Assembly: GCA_020624805.1 (NCBI GenBank)
Contig: JAHKVW010000031.1
Coordinates: forward strand, 1-44,567
DNA from: a bacterium
GTDB lineage: Bacteria; Bacillota; Clostridia; Oscillospirales; Acutalibacteraceae
Direction of reading: 5' to 3'
Length of the DNA stretch: 44,567 nucleotides
Part shown: piece after piece, positions 8,319 to 16,422 of the stretch
Position numbering within the stretch: position 1 is the first letter of the stretch
Layout of the letters: each line of letters begins with the position of its first letter
Translations under genes and position numbers: made by a program
The notes under the pieces: model-generated
Told to the model about the DNA's origin: nothing
The model's input: only the letters and a program-made list of their open reading frames with translations
Databases searched by the model: none

Positions 8319-9194
8319 ATGAAGAAAAAAACGGTTGTTATTATTGCGCTCGTTTGTTTGGCGATCATCCTCGCAAGCACGGCGATCACCATGTATGTGG
8401 TCATGAACAAGAAAAAGCCGCAGGCGGGCGCGACAAGGGACGAGGCGGCAACCACTGTTGCTGCGACAGTCGCAGCGCCGCAGAGTACGGCTGTCGGTGA
8501 AAGCGCCGCGCTTTCGACCGATTCCCCGACCGCTGAGTCGGTCGCCGAAACGACGGCGGACGCCACGACACAGGCGCCTGCTGAGTTGACGGCTCCCGAT
8601 GAGATGGAAACGATCCTCACACAGGGCGGAACCTCCCTGCAGCAGCTCAGCGATATCGGGTGTACCCAGCTTGTGACGGTGTCATCCTCCGGCAGCAGCT
8701 CCGAGATCCGCTTCTTTGAATGTGAGAACAACACCTGGACCGCGGACGCTTCTCTGACCTGCTCCGGGTTTGTCGGCAGCAACGGCGTTACCTCCGATAT
8801 GCATGAGGGCGGTTACGCTTCTCCGTTTGGACTGTACCACATCGGCGACGCGTTCTATATCAACGATCAGCCTGCGACGGGGTTGAACTCGTTCAGGATC
8901 ACGAGCGATACCTATTGGGTCGATGATCCCGATTCGTCCCATTACAATCAGCGTATGGAGGGCACGGCGGAAAAGGATTGGAACTCCGCTGAGCACATGA
9001 TCAGTATCGACGGATACCGTTACGGCTTCGTCATCGATTATAATACTGCCGCTGCATACGGCAAGGGCTCGGCGATCTTCTTCCACATTTCATCCGGTCC
9101 CACCGCGGGCTGTGTCGGTACGTCCGAGTCGAATGTACTCGCGTATCTGGCTAAGCTCAACGCGTCCGCTAACCCGTTTATCCTGATTATATAG
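8319..9194 (+). CDS. membrane-anchored L,D-transpeptidase (YkuD-type)
   Basis: A 291-residue protein with an N-terminal membrane anchor (residues about 5-27), a Thr/Ala-rich linker to about 105, and an extracytoplasmic YkuD-like domain. Seen: PFGLYHIG (the TPxG-like entry), YWVDDPDSSHYNQ, a YRYGFVIDYN strand, and the catalytic segment FFHISSGPTAGCVG with His256 and Cys265. Known family role: 3-3 cross-linking of peptidoglycan stem peptides or attachment of proteins/polymers to them. It sits between the small membrane protein and the FHA-ABC gene, and its catalytic domain is the homologue of the kinase's dead C-terminal domain, suggesting shared ligand recognition. Substrate specificity cannot be read from the sequence. 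Confidence 0.85.
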   Translation: MKKKTVVIIALVCLAIILASTAITMYVVMNKKKPQAGATRDEAATTVAATVAAPQSTAVGESAALSTDSPTAESVAETTADATTQAPAELTAPDEMETILTQGGTSLQQLSDIGCTQLVTVSSSGSSSEIRFFECENNTWTADASLTCSGFVGSNGVTSDMHEGGYASPFGLYHIGDAFYINDQPATGLNSFRITSDTYWVDDPDSSHYNQRMEGTAEKDWNSAEHMISIDGYRYGFVIDYNTAAAYGKGSAIFFHISSGPTAGCVGTSESNVLAYLAKLNASANPFILII

Positions 9195-9210
9195 TTTAGA
9201 GGAGTTATCT

Positions 9211-10758
9211 ATGAGTGAGGAAAGAACTGAATATTACAGACCGGTCGCGATACGACCGGCGACACTGCTGATCATCGACAAACGGAACGTGCCGTATATC
9301 GTGTCCCTCGACTGGGATATGACGCTGGGCAGGGAATACCCCGGCGCGGACACCAACATCCGCGTCCAATCCCTGATCACCGGCAGACGGCACGGCGAGT
9401 TCATCCATGATGACTCGGATGACAGCTTCTATTATATCGACAACAACAGTACCAACGGTACGTATATCAACGGCGTCAAGCTCCCGCCCTTTAACGCGCG
9501 CGGCTCCAAGGCGTACAAGCTGTGGGACGGCGATATCATCCGTATCGACCGCAAGACCCTCAGCAACCCTCATCCCGAGTCGGTGCTGATCATCTTTTCG
9601 CGCAGCTTTGACCCTGAGGAGCAGTGGCAGAACTACCGTATCCCCGGCATGACGAGGGTGACGATCGGCCGCGGCGAGAACAACATGATCCGCCTGCAGG
9701 ACATCATGGCGTCGCGTGAACACGCCTATCTGATCAAGGATGAGCGCGGAATGTTCCTGTACGATTGCAACAGCCAGAACGGTCTGTCGGTCAACGGACG
9801 GCAGATCGAGGGCGGCATCCAGATCTTCAATCGCGACGTCATCCGTATCGCCAACACGCTGCTCATCGTCATCGGCGACCAGATCTATTTCAACAATCCC
9901 GGCGAAAAGGTTGGCGCGCTGTCGGTATTCATCCGCAGCAAGACCGTCAATTTCGGCAGAAAGACCCTGCTCAAGGATGTTCGCTTCAGCGCGGACACCG
10001 GTGATTTTGTCCTGATCTTAGGCGGTTCCGGCGCGGGTAAGACCACGCTCGTCAACGCGATCCTCGGCGACGGCAAGGCGGACGGTGAGGTCATTCTGGA
10101 CGGACTCGATCTGTATAAGAACTTCAAGACGATGAAATCCCAGATCGGTCTGGTACCCCAGTTCATCAACCTGCGGTTGAACGACAAGGTGCGCCAGACG
10201 CTGATGGATATCGCGGATATCAAGCTCGACGGCAAGTATTACTCGAAAGAGGATAAGAACCGCCGTGTCGATGAGGTGCTCAACCGCGTCGGCGTCAAGG
10301 GATTGGAGAACCACCTGATCCGTCAGCTTTCCGGCGGTCAGAAGAAGAAGGTCTCCGTTGCCGCTCAGCTGGTCGGCTTCCAAAAGGTCTTTATCTGTGA
10401 CGAGCCCGACTCCGGTCTCGACGCCGCTTCCCGCGTACAGCAGATGGAGATCCTCAAGGAGATCGCGAACAACGGCAAGATCGTCATGGTCATCTCCCAT
10501 GAGCCCGACGATGCGGTGAATCCGACCACCAACGAGATCCTGTTCACAAAGGTGCTCGTACTTGCCAAATCCTCATCGGATAACGCGGGTCATCTGGCGT
10601 TCTTCGGTTCGCCCTATGAGGCGCTCGAGTACTTCGGCGTCAACCGTTTGCAGGATATCATGAAGGAGATCAATCCCGATTATGAGGGCGGCAAAGGCAG
10701 AGCAGACTTCTATATCAATAAATTCCTGACTCAGAAAGGCGGCGGTTTCTATCAATAA
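9211..10758 (+). CDS. double-FHA ABC transporter ATPase (Rv1747-like)
   Basis: A 515-residue cytoplasmic protein; RBS GAGGAG before ATG 9211. FHA 1 at about 30-115 (GR 40-41, RRH 59-61, NSTNG...NG 79-88). FHA 2 at about 145-220 (GRG 153-155, SREH 168-171, NSQNG...NG 187-196). FHA domains bind phosphothreonine. ABC ATPase at about 238-475: Walker A GGSGAGKTT 271-279, signature LSGGQ 373-377, Walker B VFICDEPD 393-400, switch His430. The order FHA-FHA-ABC is that of Mycobacterium tuberculosis Rv1747, an exporter phosphorylated by the kinase PknF, where the permease is fused to the C-terminus. Here the permease follows in the +1 frame. The kinase upstream is the probable source of the phosphothreonine marks. 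Confidence 0.9.
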   Translation: MSEERTEYYRPVAIRPATLLIIDKRNVPYIVSLDWDMTLGREYPGADTNIRVQSLITGRRHGEFIHDDSDDSFYYIDNNSTNGTYINGVKLPPFNARGSKAYKLWDGDIIRIDRKTLSNPHPESVLIIFSRSFDPEEQWQNYRIPGMTRVTIGRGENNMIRLQDIMASREHAYLIKDERGMFLYDCNSQNGLSVNGRQIEGGIQIFNRDVIRIANTLLIVIGDQIYFNNPGEKVGALSVFIRSKTVNFGRKTLLKDVRFSADTGDFVLILGGSGAGKTTLVNAILGDGKADGEVILDGLDLYKNFKTMKSQIGLVPQFINLRLNDKVRQTLMDIADIKLDGKYYSKEDKNRRVDEVLNRVGVKGLENHLIRQLSGGQKKKVSVAAQLVGFQKVFICDEPDSGLDAASRVQQMEILKEIANNGKIVMVISHEPDDAVNPTTNEILFTKVLVLAKSSSDNAGHLAFFGSPYEALEYFGVNRLQDIMKEINPDYEGGKGRADFYINKFLTQKGGGFYQ

Positions 10759-11599
10759 TGTAGGCTTCGGAAAACAGACTTCCGTATACTTCAAAAAGAT
10801 CACCCGTATCGCGCTTCGGGAAAAAGCGTGGAAATTCGTCGTCTTTGCAGCGATCATCGCCGTCATCGTGGCAGCAGTCGTCAGCAAAGACATGTTTGCC
10901 GATTTCGAGTCCACCAAGTCCGGCTTCTTCACACTGGCTTCGGCGTGTATCTGGCTGGGTATCTTCAACTCGATCCAGAGCATCTGTAAAGAGCACGATA
11001 TCATCCGCTCCGAATACCGTCAGGGCATGAAGATGTCGTCCTACATCTGCGCGAACATCATGTGGCAGGCGCTGCTGTGCGTCGTGCAGTCGATCATCAT
11101 CTACGGCGTATGCATTGCTTTTGGATTTTTCAAAGACTGTCCGAGCGACGGTTCGATGATGCCCGCGGTGATCGAGTACTTTATCACCATTTTCCTCTTG
11201 ACCTTCGGTTCGTCCGTCATGGGCATCATGGTGTCGTCCATCTCCGGCAATCCGACTACCGCGATGACGATCATGCCGTTCGTCCTGATCCTGCAGCTGA
11301 TCATGAGCGGCGTGCTGTTTGAGCTGAGCGATTTCAGTAAGGTGGTGGCGAATATCACCTTCAGTAAATGGGGCATGTCCGCCTTCGGCAGCACCGGCAA
11401 CATGAACAGCCTGGAGCATGTGATGGCAATAAAGATTCCCGAAATGGCGGAGATGATCCGCAAGCAGTTCCCGACCGACGACGTCTACGCTCATGACGCA
11501 GGTACCCTGATCACAGCATGGCTGTGGAGCCTCGGTATCACCGTGGTCAGCGCGGTGGTCAGCGTCGTCAGTCTGAAGATCAAGAACAGAGATTCATAA
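10730..11599 (+). CDS. ABC-2/ABCG-type permease, joined out of frame to the FHA-ABC ATPase
   Basis: Open frame overlapping the last 29 nt of the ATPase gene in the +1 frame. Product is a six-helix ABC-2 type permease: FVVFAAIIAVIVAAVV, FFTLASACIWLGIF, a long third helix ending VCIAFGF, IEYFITIFLLTFGSS, MPFVLILQLIMSGVLF and WLWSLGITVVSAVVSVV. No ATG, GTG, TTG or CTG codon lies between the stop at 10727 and GTG 10868, and GTG 10868 falls inside the first membrane helix, so starting there would delete a conserved cytosolic segment (SVYFKKITRIALREKAWKF). Either an ATC at 10751 is used, or the gene is really fused to the ATPase by a frame change at 10730-10758 (mutation, error or programmed shift). 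The coordinates give the open frame, not a proven start. Confidence 0.75.
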   Translation, partial: LRKAAVSINNVGFGKQTSVYFKKITRIALREKAWKFVVFAAIIAVIVAAVVSKDMFADFESTKSGFFTLASACIWLGIFNSIQSICKEHDIIRSEYRQGMKMSSYICANIMWQALLCVVQSIIIYGVCIAFGFFKDCPSDGSMMPAVIEYFITIFLLTFGSSVMGIMVSSISGNPTTAMTIMPFVLILQLIMSGVLFELSDFSKVVANITFSKWGMSAFGSTGNMNSLEHVMAIKIPEMAEMIRKQFPTDDVYAHDAGTLITAWLWSLGITVVSAVVSVVSLKIKNRDS

Positions 11600-11611
11600 G
11601 AGAGGTTGCCA

Positions 11612-12466
11612 ATGGATATGAATAATCGACCCGTCAGTGTGACACAGGAGCTCTTTGATATGTCGGATTCACAGCCGATGCTTTATGATGTGCATCTGTC
11701 CACCCATCCCGGCAAGGTGCGCTCCCGAAATGAAGATAATTTCGCGATCAATACGGTCTACCGCCGCCTGGAGGATCCCAAAAAGAATCTGGAGGGATCC
11801 CGGCTCAAGGAACCGTTGTTCTGCGCGGTGTACGACGGTATGGGCGGCGAAGCGAACGGCGATCTTGCCTCAAAGCTTTGTGCCGAGGTATCGGCGCTCG
11901 TTTACTATGATCTGGTCAAGAGCAATGAGGTGAACGTCGATGAGCTGGTCAGCCGCTTTGTTGAAAAGAGCAATCACGCCATCGTCGATATGCTGGAATC
12001 CACCCATTCCAAACGCGGCGGCAGTACCTTTGTCATGACCGTATTCTATAACGGCGTAGTCTACCCTTATTCGCTGGGTGACTCGCGCATCTATCTGTAC
12101 CGCGACAAGCATCTGCGCCAGCTGTCCAACGACCAGACGCTGGCGATGAAGAAGCTGCGCGCCAATATCATCACCGAAGAAGAGGCGCTCACCAGTCCCG
12201 ATCGCCACAAACTGACGTCCTTCTTAGGCGTTGACGTCGACGCCGAGGGCCTGGTGCCCCAGATCTATCAGCCCTTTGTGCTCAAGCCCGGCGACAAGCT
12301 CCTGTTGTGCAGTGACGGACTCTACGATATGTGCTCCGATCGTCGGATGTCAAAGCTGATGGCAAAATCGCCCAACGAGGCGTGTCTGGCGCTGGTCAAT
12401 GCGGCGCTCGAAAAAGGCGGCGAGGATAATATCACCTGCCTCCTCGTCAACTGCTCCGAAACATAA
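11612..12466 (+). CDS. PP2C-family Ser/Thr protein phosphatase
   Basis: A 284-residue cytoplasmic phosphatase. ATG 11612 is chosen because AGAGG ends 6 nt before it. Metal-binding motifs of the PPM family are all present: RSRNEDN 37-43, DGMGG 75-79, GDSR, CSDGLYD and GGEDNIT near the C-terminus. Expected role: removal of phosphate from Ser/Thr on the kinase and its targets, closing the cycle with the kinase at 5893 and the FHA reader at 9211. It is the last gene of the operon, 12 nt after the permease. In many Firmicutes the kinase and phosphatase are adjacent (prkC-prpC); here they flank the exporter. Confidence 0.9.
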   Translation: MDMNNRPVSVTQELFDMSDSQPMLYDVHLSTHPGKVRSRNEDNFAINTVYRRLEDPKKNLEGSRLKEPLFCAVYDGMGGEANGDLASKLCAEVSALVYYDLVKSNEVNVDELVSRFVEKSNHAIVDMLESTHSKRGGSTFVMTVFYNGVVYPYSLGDSRIYLYRDKHLRQLSNDQTLAMKKLRANIITEEEALTSPDRHKLTSFLGVDVDAEGLVPQIYQPFVLKPGDKLLLCSDGLYDMCSDRRMSKLMAKSPNEACLALVNAALEKGGEDNITCLLVNCSET

Positions 12467-12477
12467 ACGATACAACA

Positions 12478-12512
12478 AATCCCCATGCCGTTACAGCATG
12501 GGGATTGTATCG
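12478..12512 (+). terminator. probable terminator of the signalling operon
   Basis: Stem AATCCCCATGC / GCATGGGGATT, loop CGTTACA. The following tract (GTATCGTATC) is poor in T, so efficiency is uncertain. Confidence 0.6.
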
Positions 12513-12550
12513 TATCATGAGAGAACTATAATGAAAGGCAGAGTACAATT

Positions 12551-12595
12551 AAGCCTCCCTTTCCTAAGGGAGGTGCCCGAAGGGCGGAGGGTTGC
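12551..12595 (+). repeat. intergenic repeat, family B (short form)
   Basis: AAGCCTCCCTTTCCTAAGGG followed by GAGGTGCCCGAAGGGCGGAGGGTTGC, the short relative of the repeats at 2440 and 42435. Confidence 0.6.
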
Positions 12596-12630
12596 TATAA
12601 AGAGTCAGAAAGAGGTCAAATCATTTTCGC

Positions 12631-14148
12631 TTATTTCTCCTCCTGACTCCATACTCCGATGGGGTAGGGGACGGTGCTGTGAGACAGGTGTCGCTGGATC
12701 AGCGTCGCGTCCATGACCGTCAGTCCGTCGCCGTCGATATCGCCGTGCGCCAGGATCTTTTCGTTGATCTCCATCGGCACCCTTGCGCAGGCGCGCTGGA
12801 TACAGGCGGCGTCGATGACGTCGATCTCACCGCTGCCGTCCGCGTCGCCGAGCCGATAGGAGCCCTCGGGCAGCACATCACGGAACACGTGCAGTGAGGG
12901 AAGCGCCGTACCGTCGGGCAGGAAGAAGGCTTGGTTATCGACCGCCGAGCCGCCGTACCATATGCCCGCGTCGTCGGGATCATACTCGGTGCACGCGCTC
13001 GCCGCCCAGCCGGAGCCGTCGCGCTCCCACAGTTCTTTGTTCAGAGTCAGCCGCTCTTGGTAGCTCTCGCCCGACAGTCCCGTTGTGTCGCCGACGCTGA
13101 TCCACGCGCCTTCCCAGTAGAACATACCCAGTCCGCGGCCGTTTTTGACCTCGTTGACCGCGTTCATCACGGCGCGTACCTCGTCAGCCTGACCCTGCGG
13201 CGTGAAATCCCACAGCATATTCTCGCCTGTGTTGTTGTTCCCTTCGGCGATGGTGTTGCCGTGACCGTCGCTGTCCGTCAGTGTGTAGGGGTAAGAGGTC
13301 TCGGCGACCATCGCGAGTTTATTGTATTTTTGCGCGGCATAGTCGAGCACATCGGTCAGGTTGCTCAGACTGCCGTGCCAGCACGGATAGTACGAGGTGG
13401 CGAACACATCGTAGTCGACTTGGTAGTCGTGCAGGAAATCCGCCAGCGTTTTGATATAGCTGTTTTCGGGATTGGTGTAGTGGATCGCGACCGGGATATC
13501 GTCCGAGAAGTCCCGCACCGCCCGACTGCCGGCGTTATACAGCCTTGCCATGTTTTGCCAGCTGTTTTCACCCGCGATCCCCTGAGTGGTCTCGTTGCCG
13601 ATCTGCACCATGCCGATCTGCGCTCCCGCGTCACGGATGGTTTTGAGGGATGCGGCGGTGTAATCATACAGTGCCGCGCACTTTTCGTCGACGCTCATGC
13701 CGCTCCACGCCTTGGGCACTTTCTGCTTGCCCGGATCCGCCCAAAAGTCGGAGTAATGGAGATCCACCAGCAGCTTCAAGCCGTAGGTTGCCGCGCGTTT
13801 GCCGATCTTCGCGGCGGTGTCAACGTCGTTGTTGCCGCCGCCGTAGCCTCTGCCGTCCGCGGCGTAGGGGTCGTTCCATACGCGCACGCGGATGTAGTTG
13901 ACGCCGTTGTCGGCAAGGAGCTTGAAGATATCCTCTCTCTTGCCGCTCTCATTGCGGAAGATCACACCCGATTTTTCCAGCGTGATCACCGACGAGATAT
14001 CCATCCCTCGGATGAAGTCGGGATTATTGATGTCGATCGGCTGTACGGTGATATCCTCCTGCGCCGCGGTAAAGGGGACGACTCCCGCCGAACAGAGGAT
14101 AATAGCGAGGATAAGGCATAATAATGATTTGATGATATTTCGTTTCAT
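12631..14148 (-). CDS. secreted GH53 endo-beta-1,4-galactanase with dockerin
   Basis: A 505-residue exported glycosidase with a signal peptide (residues 1-29). The GH53 catalytic domain spans about 44-380: FIRGMDISS, YIRVRVWNDPY, LLVDLHYSDFWADP, acid/base Glu186 in VQIGNETTQG and nucleophile Glu283 in VAETSYPY. GH53 enzymes cut beta-1,4-galactan side chains of pectin. Residues 434-490 are a type I dockerin-like pair (GDADGSGEIDVIDAACIQR, GDIDGDGLTVMDATLIQR), so the enzyme may dock to a cohesin or the cell surface. RBS AGGAGAAGCC precedes the ATG. The other dockerin protein of the window, at 4203-5612, is broken. Together with GH36 at 19362 it points to galactoside use. Confidence 0.92.
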   Translation of the reverse strand: MKRNIIKSLLCLILAIILCSAGVVPFTAAQEDITVQPIDINNPDFIRGMDISSVITLEKSGVIFRNESGKREDIFKLLADNGVNYIRVRVWNDPYAADGRGYGGGNNDVDTAAKIGKRAATYGLKLLVDLHYSDFWADPGKQKVPKAWSGMSVDEKCAALYDYTAASLKTIRDAGAQIGMVQIGNETTQGIAGENSWQNMARLYNAGSRAVRDFSDDIPVAIHYTNPENSYIKTLADFLHDYQVDYDVFATSYYPCWHGSLSNLTDVLDYAAQKYNKLAMVAETSYPYTLTDSDGHGNTIAEGNNNTGENMLWDFTPQGQADEVRAVMNAVNEVKNGRGLGMFYWEGAWISVGDTTGLSGESYQERLTLNKELWERDGSGWAASACTEYDPDDAGIWYGGSAVDNQAFFLPDGTALPSLHVFRDVLPEGSYRLGDADGSGEIDVIDAACIQRACARVPMEINEKILAHGDIDGDGLTVMDATLIQRHLSHSTVPYPIGVWSQEEK

Positions 14149-14165
14149 AAGGCTTCTCCTGAGAT

Positions 14166-14220
14166 AACAAACCGCACGGTATGTTGATTGGTGATATCAG
14201 CATTACCGTGCGGCTTGTTT
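14166..14220 (-). terminator. terminator downstream of the NUDIX gene
   Basis: Long hairpin with 12-bp arms (GCCGCACGGTA / TACCGTGCGGT) and AACAA/TTGTT extensions on both sides. It lies just after the NUDIX stop on the minus strand and just before the GH53 gene. Confidence 0.6.
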
Positions 14221-14271
14221 ATTGGGTTTCGGCAGCGGCTCCTTGGGCGCCGCTTTCGAGATATTCGTCGA

Positions 14272-14961
14272 TCATTTCAGCTTGTCAATGTTCTCGCGCG
14301 CTTTGCGAATGACGCGCAGATCATTGTCATAGGTGCAGCGGTGATGTGCTTCTTCCAGATCGACCCAGATGTAGGAGTCGATCTCTTCCTCCTGGATATG
14401 TACCGCGTCGCTCATGGTCTGTGCCATGAAGAATACCACGCGCTTGCGGATCTTGCCGAAGGGGCAGTAATCCGCCACCTCGCGGAACGACGGGATGATG
14501 GTGATATTGAGTCCGGTTTCTTCCTTGACCTCACGGATCGCGGTCTCTTCCTCGGTCTCGCCCATCTCGACGTGACCCTTGGGGAAGCTGTAGTTCCTGC
14601 CGTTGTGGTTGCGTACCAAAAGGATCTTGCAGCGGTCGCCCTTTTTGTGGATGACGATCGCGCCGCAGCTCTTTTCGTACAGACAGCTGATGCTCAGCAG
14701 CTGCGTGTTGTGCAGTTTAGAGAGCCTTTCACGGATGACGGGCTCATAGTAGATCTCGCCCTCGGGCGCGACGATCAGCTTCTCTCCCGCGCCTTTGAAT
14801 TCTGCGACGGCAATAACCACACCGAACATAAAGTCGCGCAGGGGTTTCTTGGTGATGATATAGGCACTGCGGTTCTTGACGGTATCCGTACTCGCGTAAC
14901 CCGAGTACAGGTTTTCCGCCAACATACCGTAGACATTGACCCTGACCTTTTTCGCTATCAT
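14272..14961 (-). CDS. NUDIX hydrolase with pyrophosphatase-like N-terminal domain
   Basis: A 229-residue protein. ATG 14961 is favoured over GTG 14970 because AGAGGGGGG then sits about 9 nt upstream. The C-terminal half holds a complete Nudix box (GHVEMGETEEETAIREVKEETG pattern, G-x5-E-x7-REVKEETG), which binds Mg and cleaves nucleoside-diphosphate-linked compounds. The first 100 residues resemble a shortened clostridial inorganic pyrophosphatase (VKNRSAYI, GVVIAVAEFKG, KLIVAPEGEIYYEP) but lack the acidic metal cluster of that enzyme, so this part is probably non-catalytic. That homology is by eye. Substrate unknown. It ends at a hairpin and follows the DHHW-like gene by 27 nt, possibly in one transcript. 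Confidence 0.8.
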   Translation of the reverse strand: MIAKKVRVNVYGMLAENLYSGYASTDTVKNRSAYIITKKPLRDFMFGVVIAVAEFKGAGEKLIVAPEGEIYYEPVIRERLSKLHNTQLLSISCLYEKSCGAIVIHKKGDRCKILLVRNHNGRNYSFPKGHVEMGETEEETAIREVKEETGLNITIIPSFREVADYCPFGKIRKRVVFFMAQTMSDAVHIQEEEIDSYIWVDLEEAHHRCTYDNDLRVIRKARENIDKLK

Positions 14962-14988
14962 TTCCGTCACCCCCCTCTATTGATGTGA

Positions 14989-16122
14989 TTAAATGAGCTC
15001 TCTGATTCTATCCACCTGCATCGCGGCGTTCGCCGACATGGTGTTGTTCAGGAAGAGTATCTCGGTGATACCGTTCTCCTGCATATATTCCTTGATGTTC
15101 TGTGTAAAGTAGCGGAAGTCGATGATATGAACTTCCTCATAGTTATTGGTCAGATACGGTACAAAGGCGTTGCCGTAGCTTTCCTTGACGACCGCGATCT
15201 TCTTACCGTTCTTGTTGGTGTCGTTGTATTCGATGAACAAGGACGAATCACCGTAGATAAAGGTGATGTACGCGCCGCTGCCCGCAGCGCCTTCATAGTA
15301 AACGTCGGTGTCATACATTTCCGCGCCGGATTCCTCCTGACGCTTCGCGTGCGTCTGATACGGGAACTTCCAATAGTGGACGGAGTCCGGCGTCAGTGAC
15401 GCGTCAGCGCTGTAGAAGGAGCCCTCAAAGCCGTCGATGGTCTGTTCGGTGCAGTCGGTCAGCGCGAGCGCCTGTTGACCTGTCTGCTCACAAAATGCCT
15501 GATACGCGTAGTACGCGCCCAGTCCCGTCCAGTGGTGGTCGGTGTTGAAGTAGATATATTCATCCTTGTGCTTGCACAACGCGTTGTAGCAGTTGATGGG
15601 CTTGACGTCCGCTATGTAGCTGCTGTAGATCGTCTTGATGTTCTGCGACTGCGACTGGGTGTAGATCTCGCCGGCAAGACGGGAGGGAATACCGAATTCC
15701 GTGTGGGTCGGTACGACCATGTTGTACACCGTAAAGTCGGGAGCGGCATTTTTGAATTCCTAGATCGCGGCGGCATAATCCTTGCCCGCTTCATCGCTCG
15801 CGCCGCAAAGCTCATACGCCGCGTTCTTGTAGATGTACAAGCCCTGATCGGATGCGGAGGTATATCCGCTGGAGCCGTCGTCAGGGATGTTGGGCGTGTC
15901 AAAGGTCAGATCGGCCTGCGGTTTAGTAGGCTCCGGAGCAGTTGTCTCCGCCTCAGTCGCCGCTTCGGTCGCCTTGACGTCATTGGACGCGGGCTTCACA
16001 CATTGGGTACAGGTCAGCATCAAGGCAGCCGCCATGCTCACGCACAGTATTGCCGTGACCACACGCCTGAGTGAGAACACGCGTTTATTCTCTGTATGTG
16101 TCGGTTTGGTGGGTTGATTCAT
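14989..16122 (-). pseudogene. DHHW-family exported protein interrupted by in-frame TAG
   Basis: A single frame of 378 codons from ATG 16122 (RBS AGGAGGAACGT) to the stop at 14989, broken by TAG at 15760-15762 between AAI and EFKNAAPDF. The N-terminus has a membrane anchor (RRVVTAILCVSMAAALMLT) and a Thr/Glu/Pro-rich linker. The 3' part carries NTDHHWTGLGAYYAY, the hallmark of DHHW proteins, which are relatives of AlgX/SGNH-type O-acetyl transfer enzymes, plus VKESYGNAFVPYL. Such proteins usually act on surface polysaccharide, often beside an MBOAT acyltransferase; none is nearby. CAG to TAG is a single transition, so Gln is the likely lost residue. The downstream half has only a GTG start without a clear RBS, so independent expression is doubtful. 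Confidence 0.75.
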
Positions 16123-16355
16123 ACGTTCCTCCTGTGGAAAGGATTTTGTCATCTGATCGTTTGTTGATCGGTACAAATCCATATAACCTCTAACATTATA
16201 CAACAAAAACCGTTTTGATACAATAAAAAATCTGTATTTTTTGAGAAAATCAAGCAAGAATTGCCGATTTTTTTCATTTTTGCCCATGAAAATGAAAGAT
16301 TTTTGATCGAATGGTGCTATTCACCAACCCAAACCGTACGATTTTACCATAATTC

Positions 16356-16384
16356 TTGCACTCTCGAAAAAGATGTGTTATGAT
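16356..16384 (+). promoter_or_regulatory. promoter of the aminotransferase gene
   Basis: TTGCAC, 17-nt spacer, TATGAT, about 39 nt before the start codon. The upstream DNA (16190-16350) is AT-rich and shows no other feature. Confidence 0.55.
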
Positions 16385-16422
16385 AAAGAACAGTTGAATT
16401 ATCAAACAGAAAGCGTGATTTG

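Noticed and set aside
12399..12716. Plus-strand ORF running from the phosphatase end into the GH53 region
   Set aside because: It covers a terminator and a family B repeat, is out of frame with the phosphatase, and has no domain.
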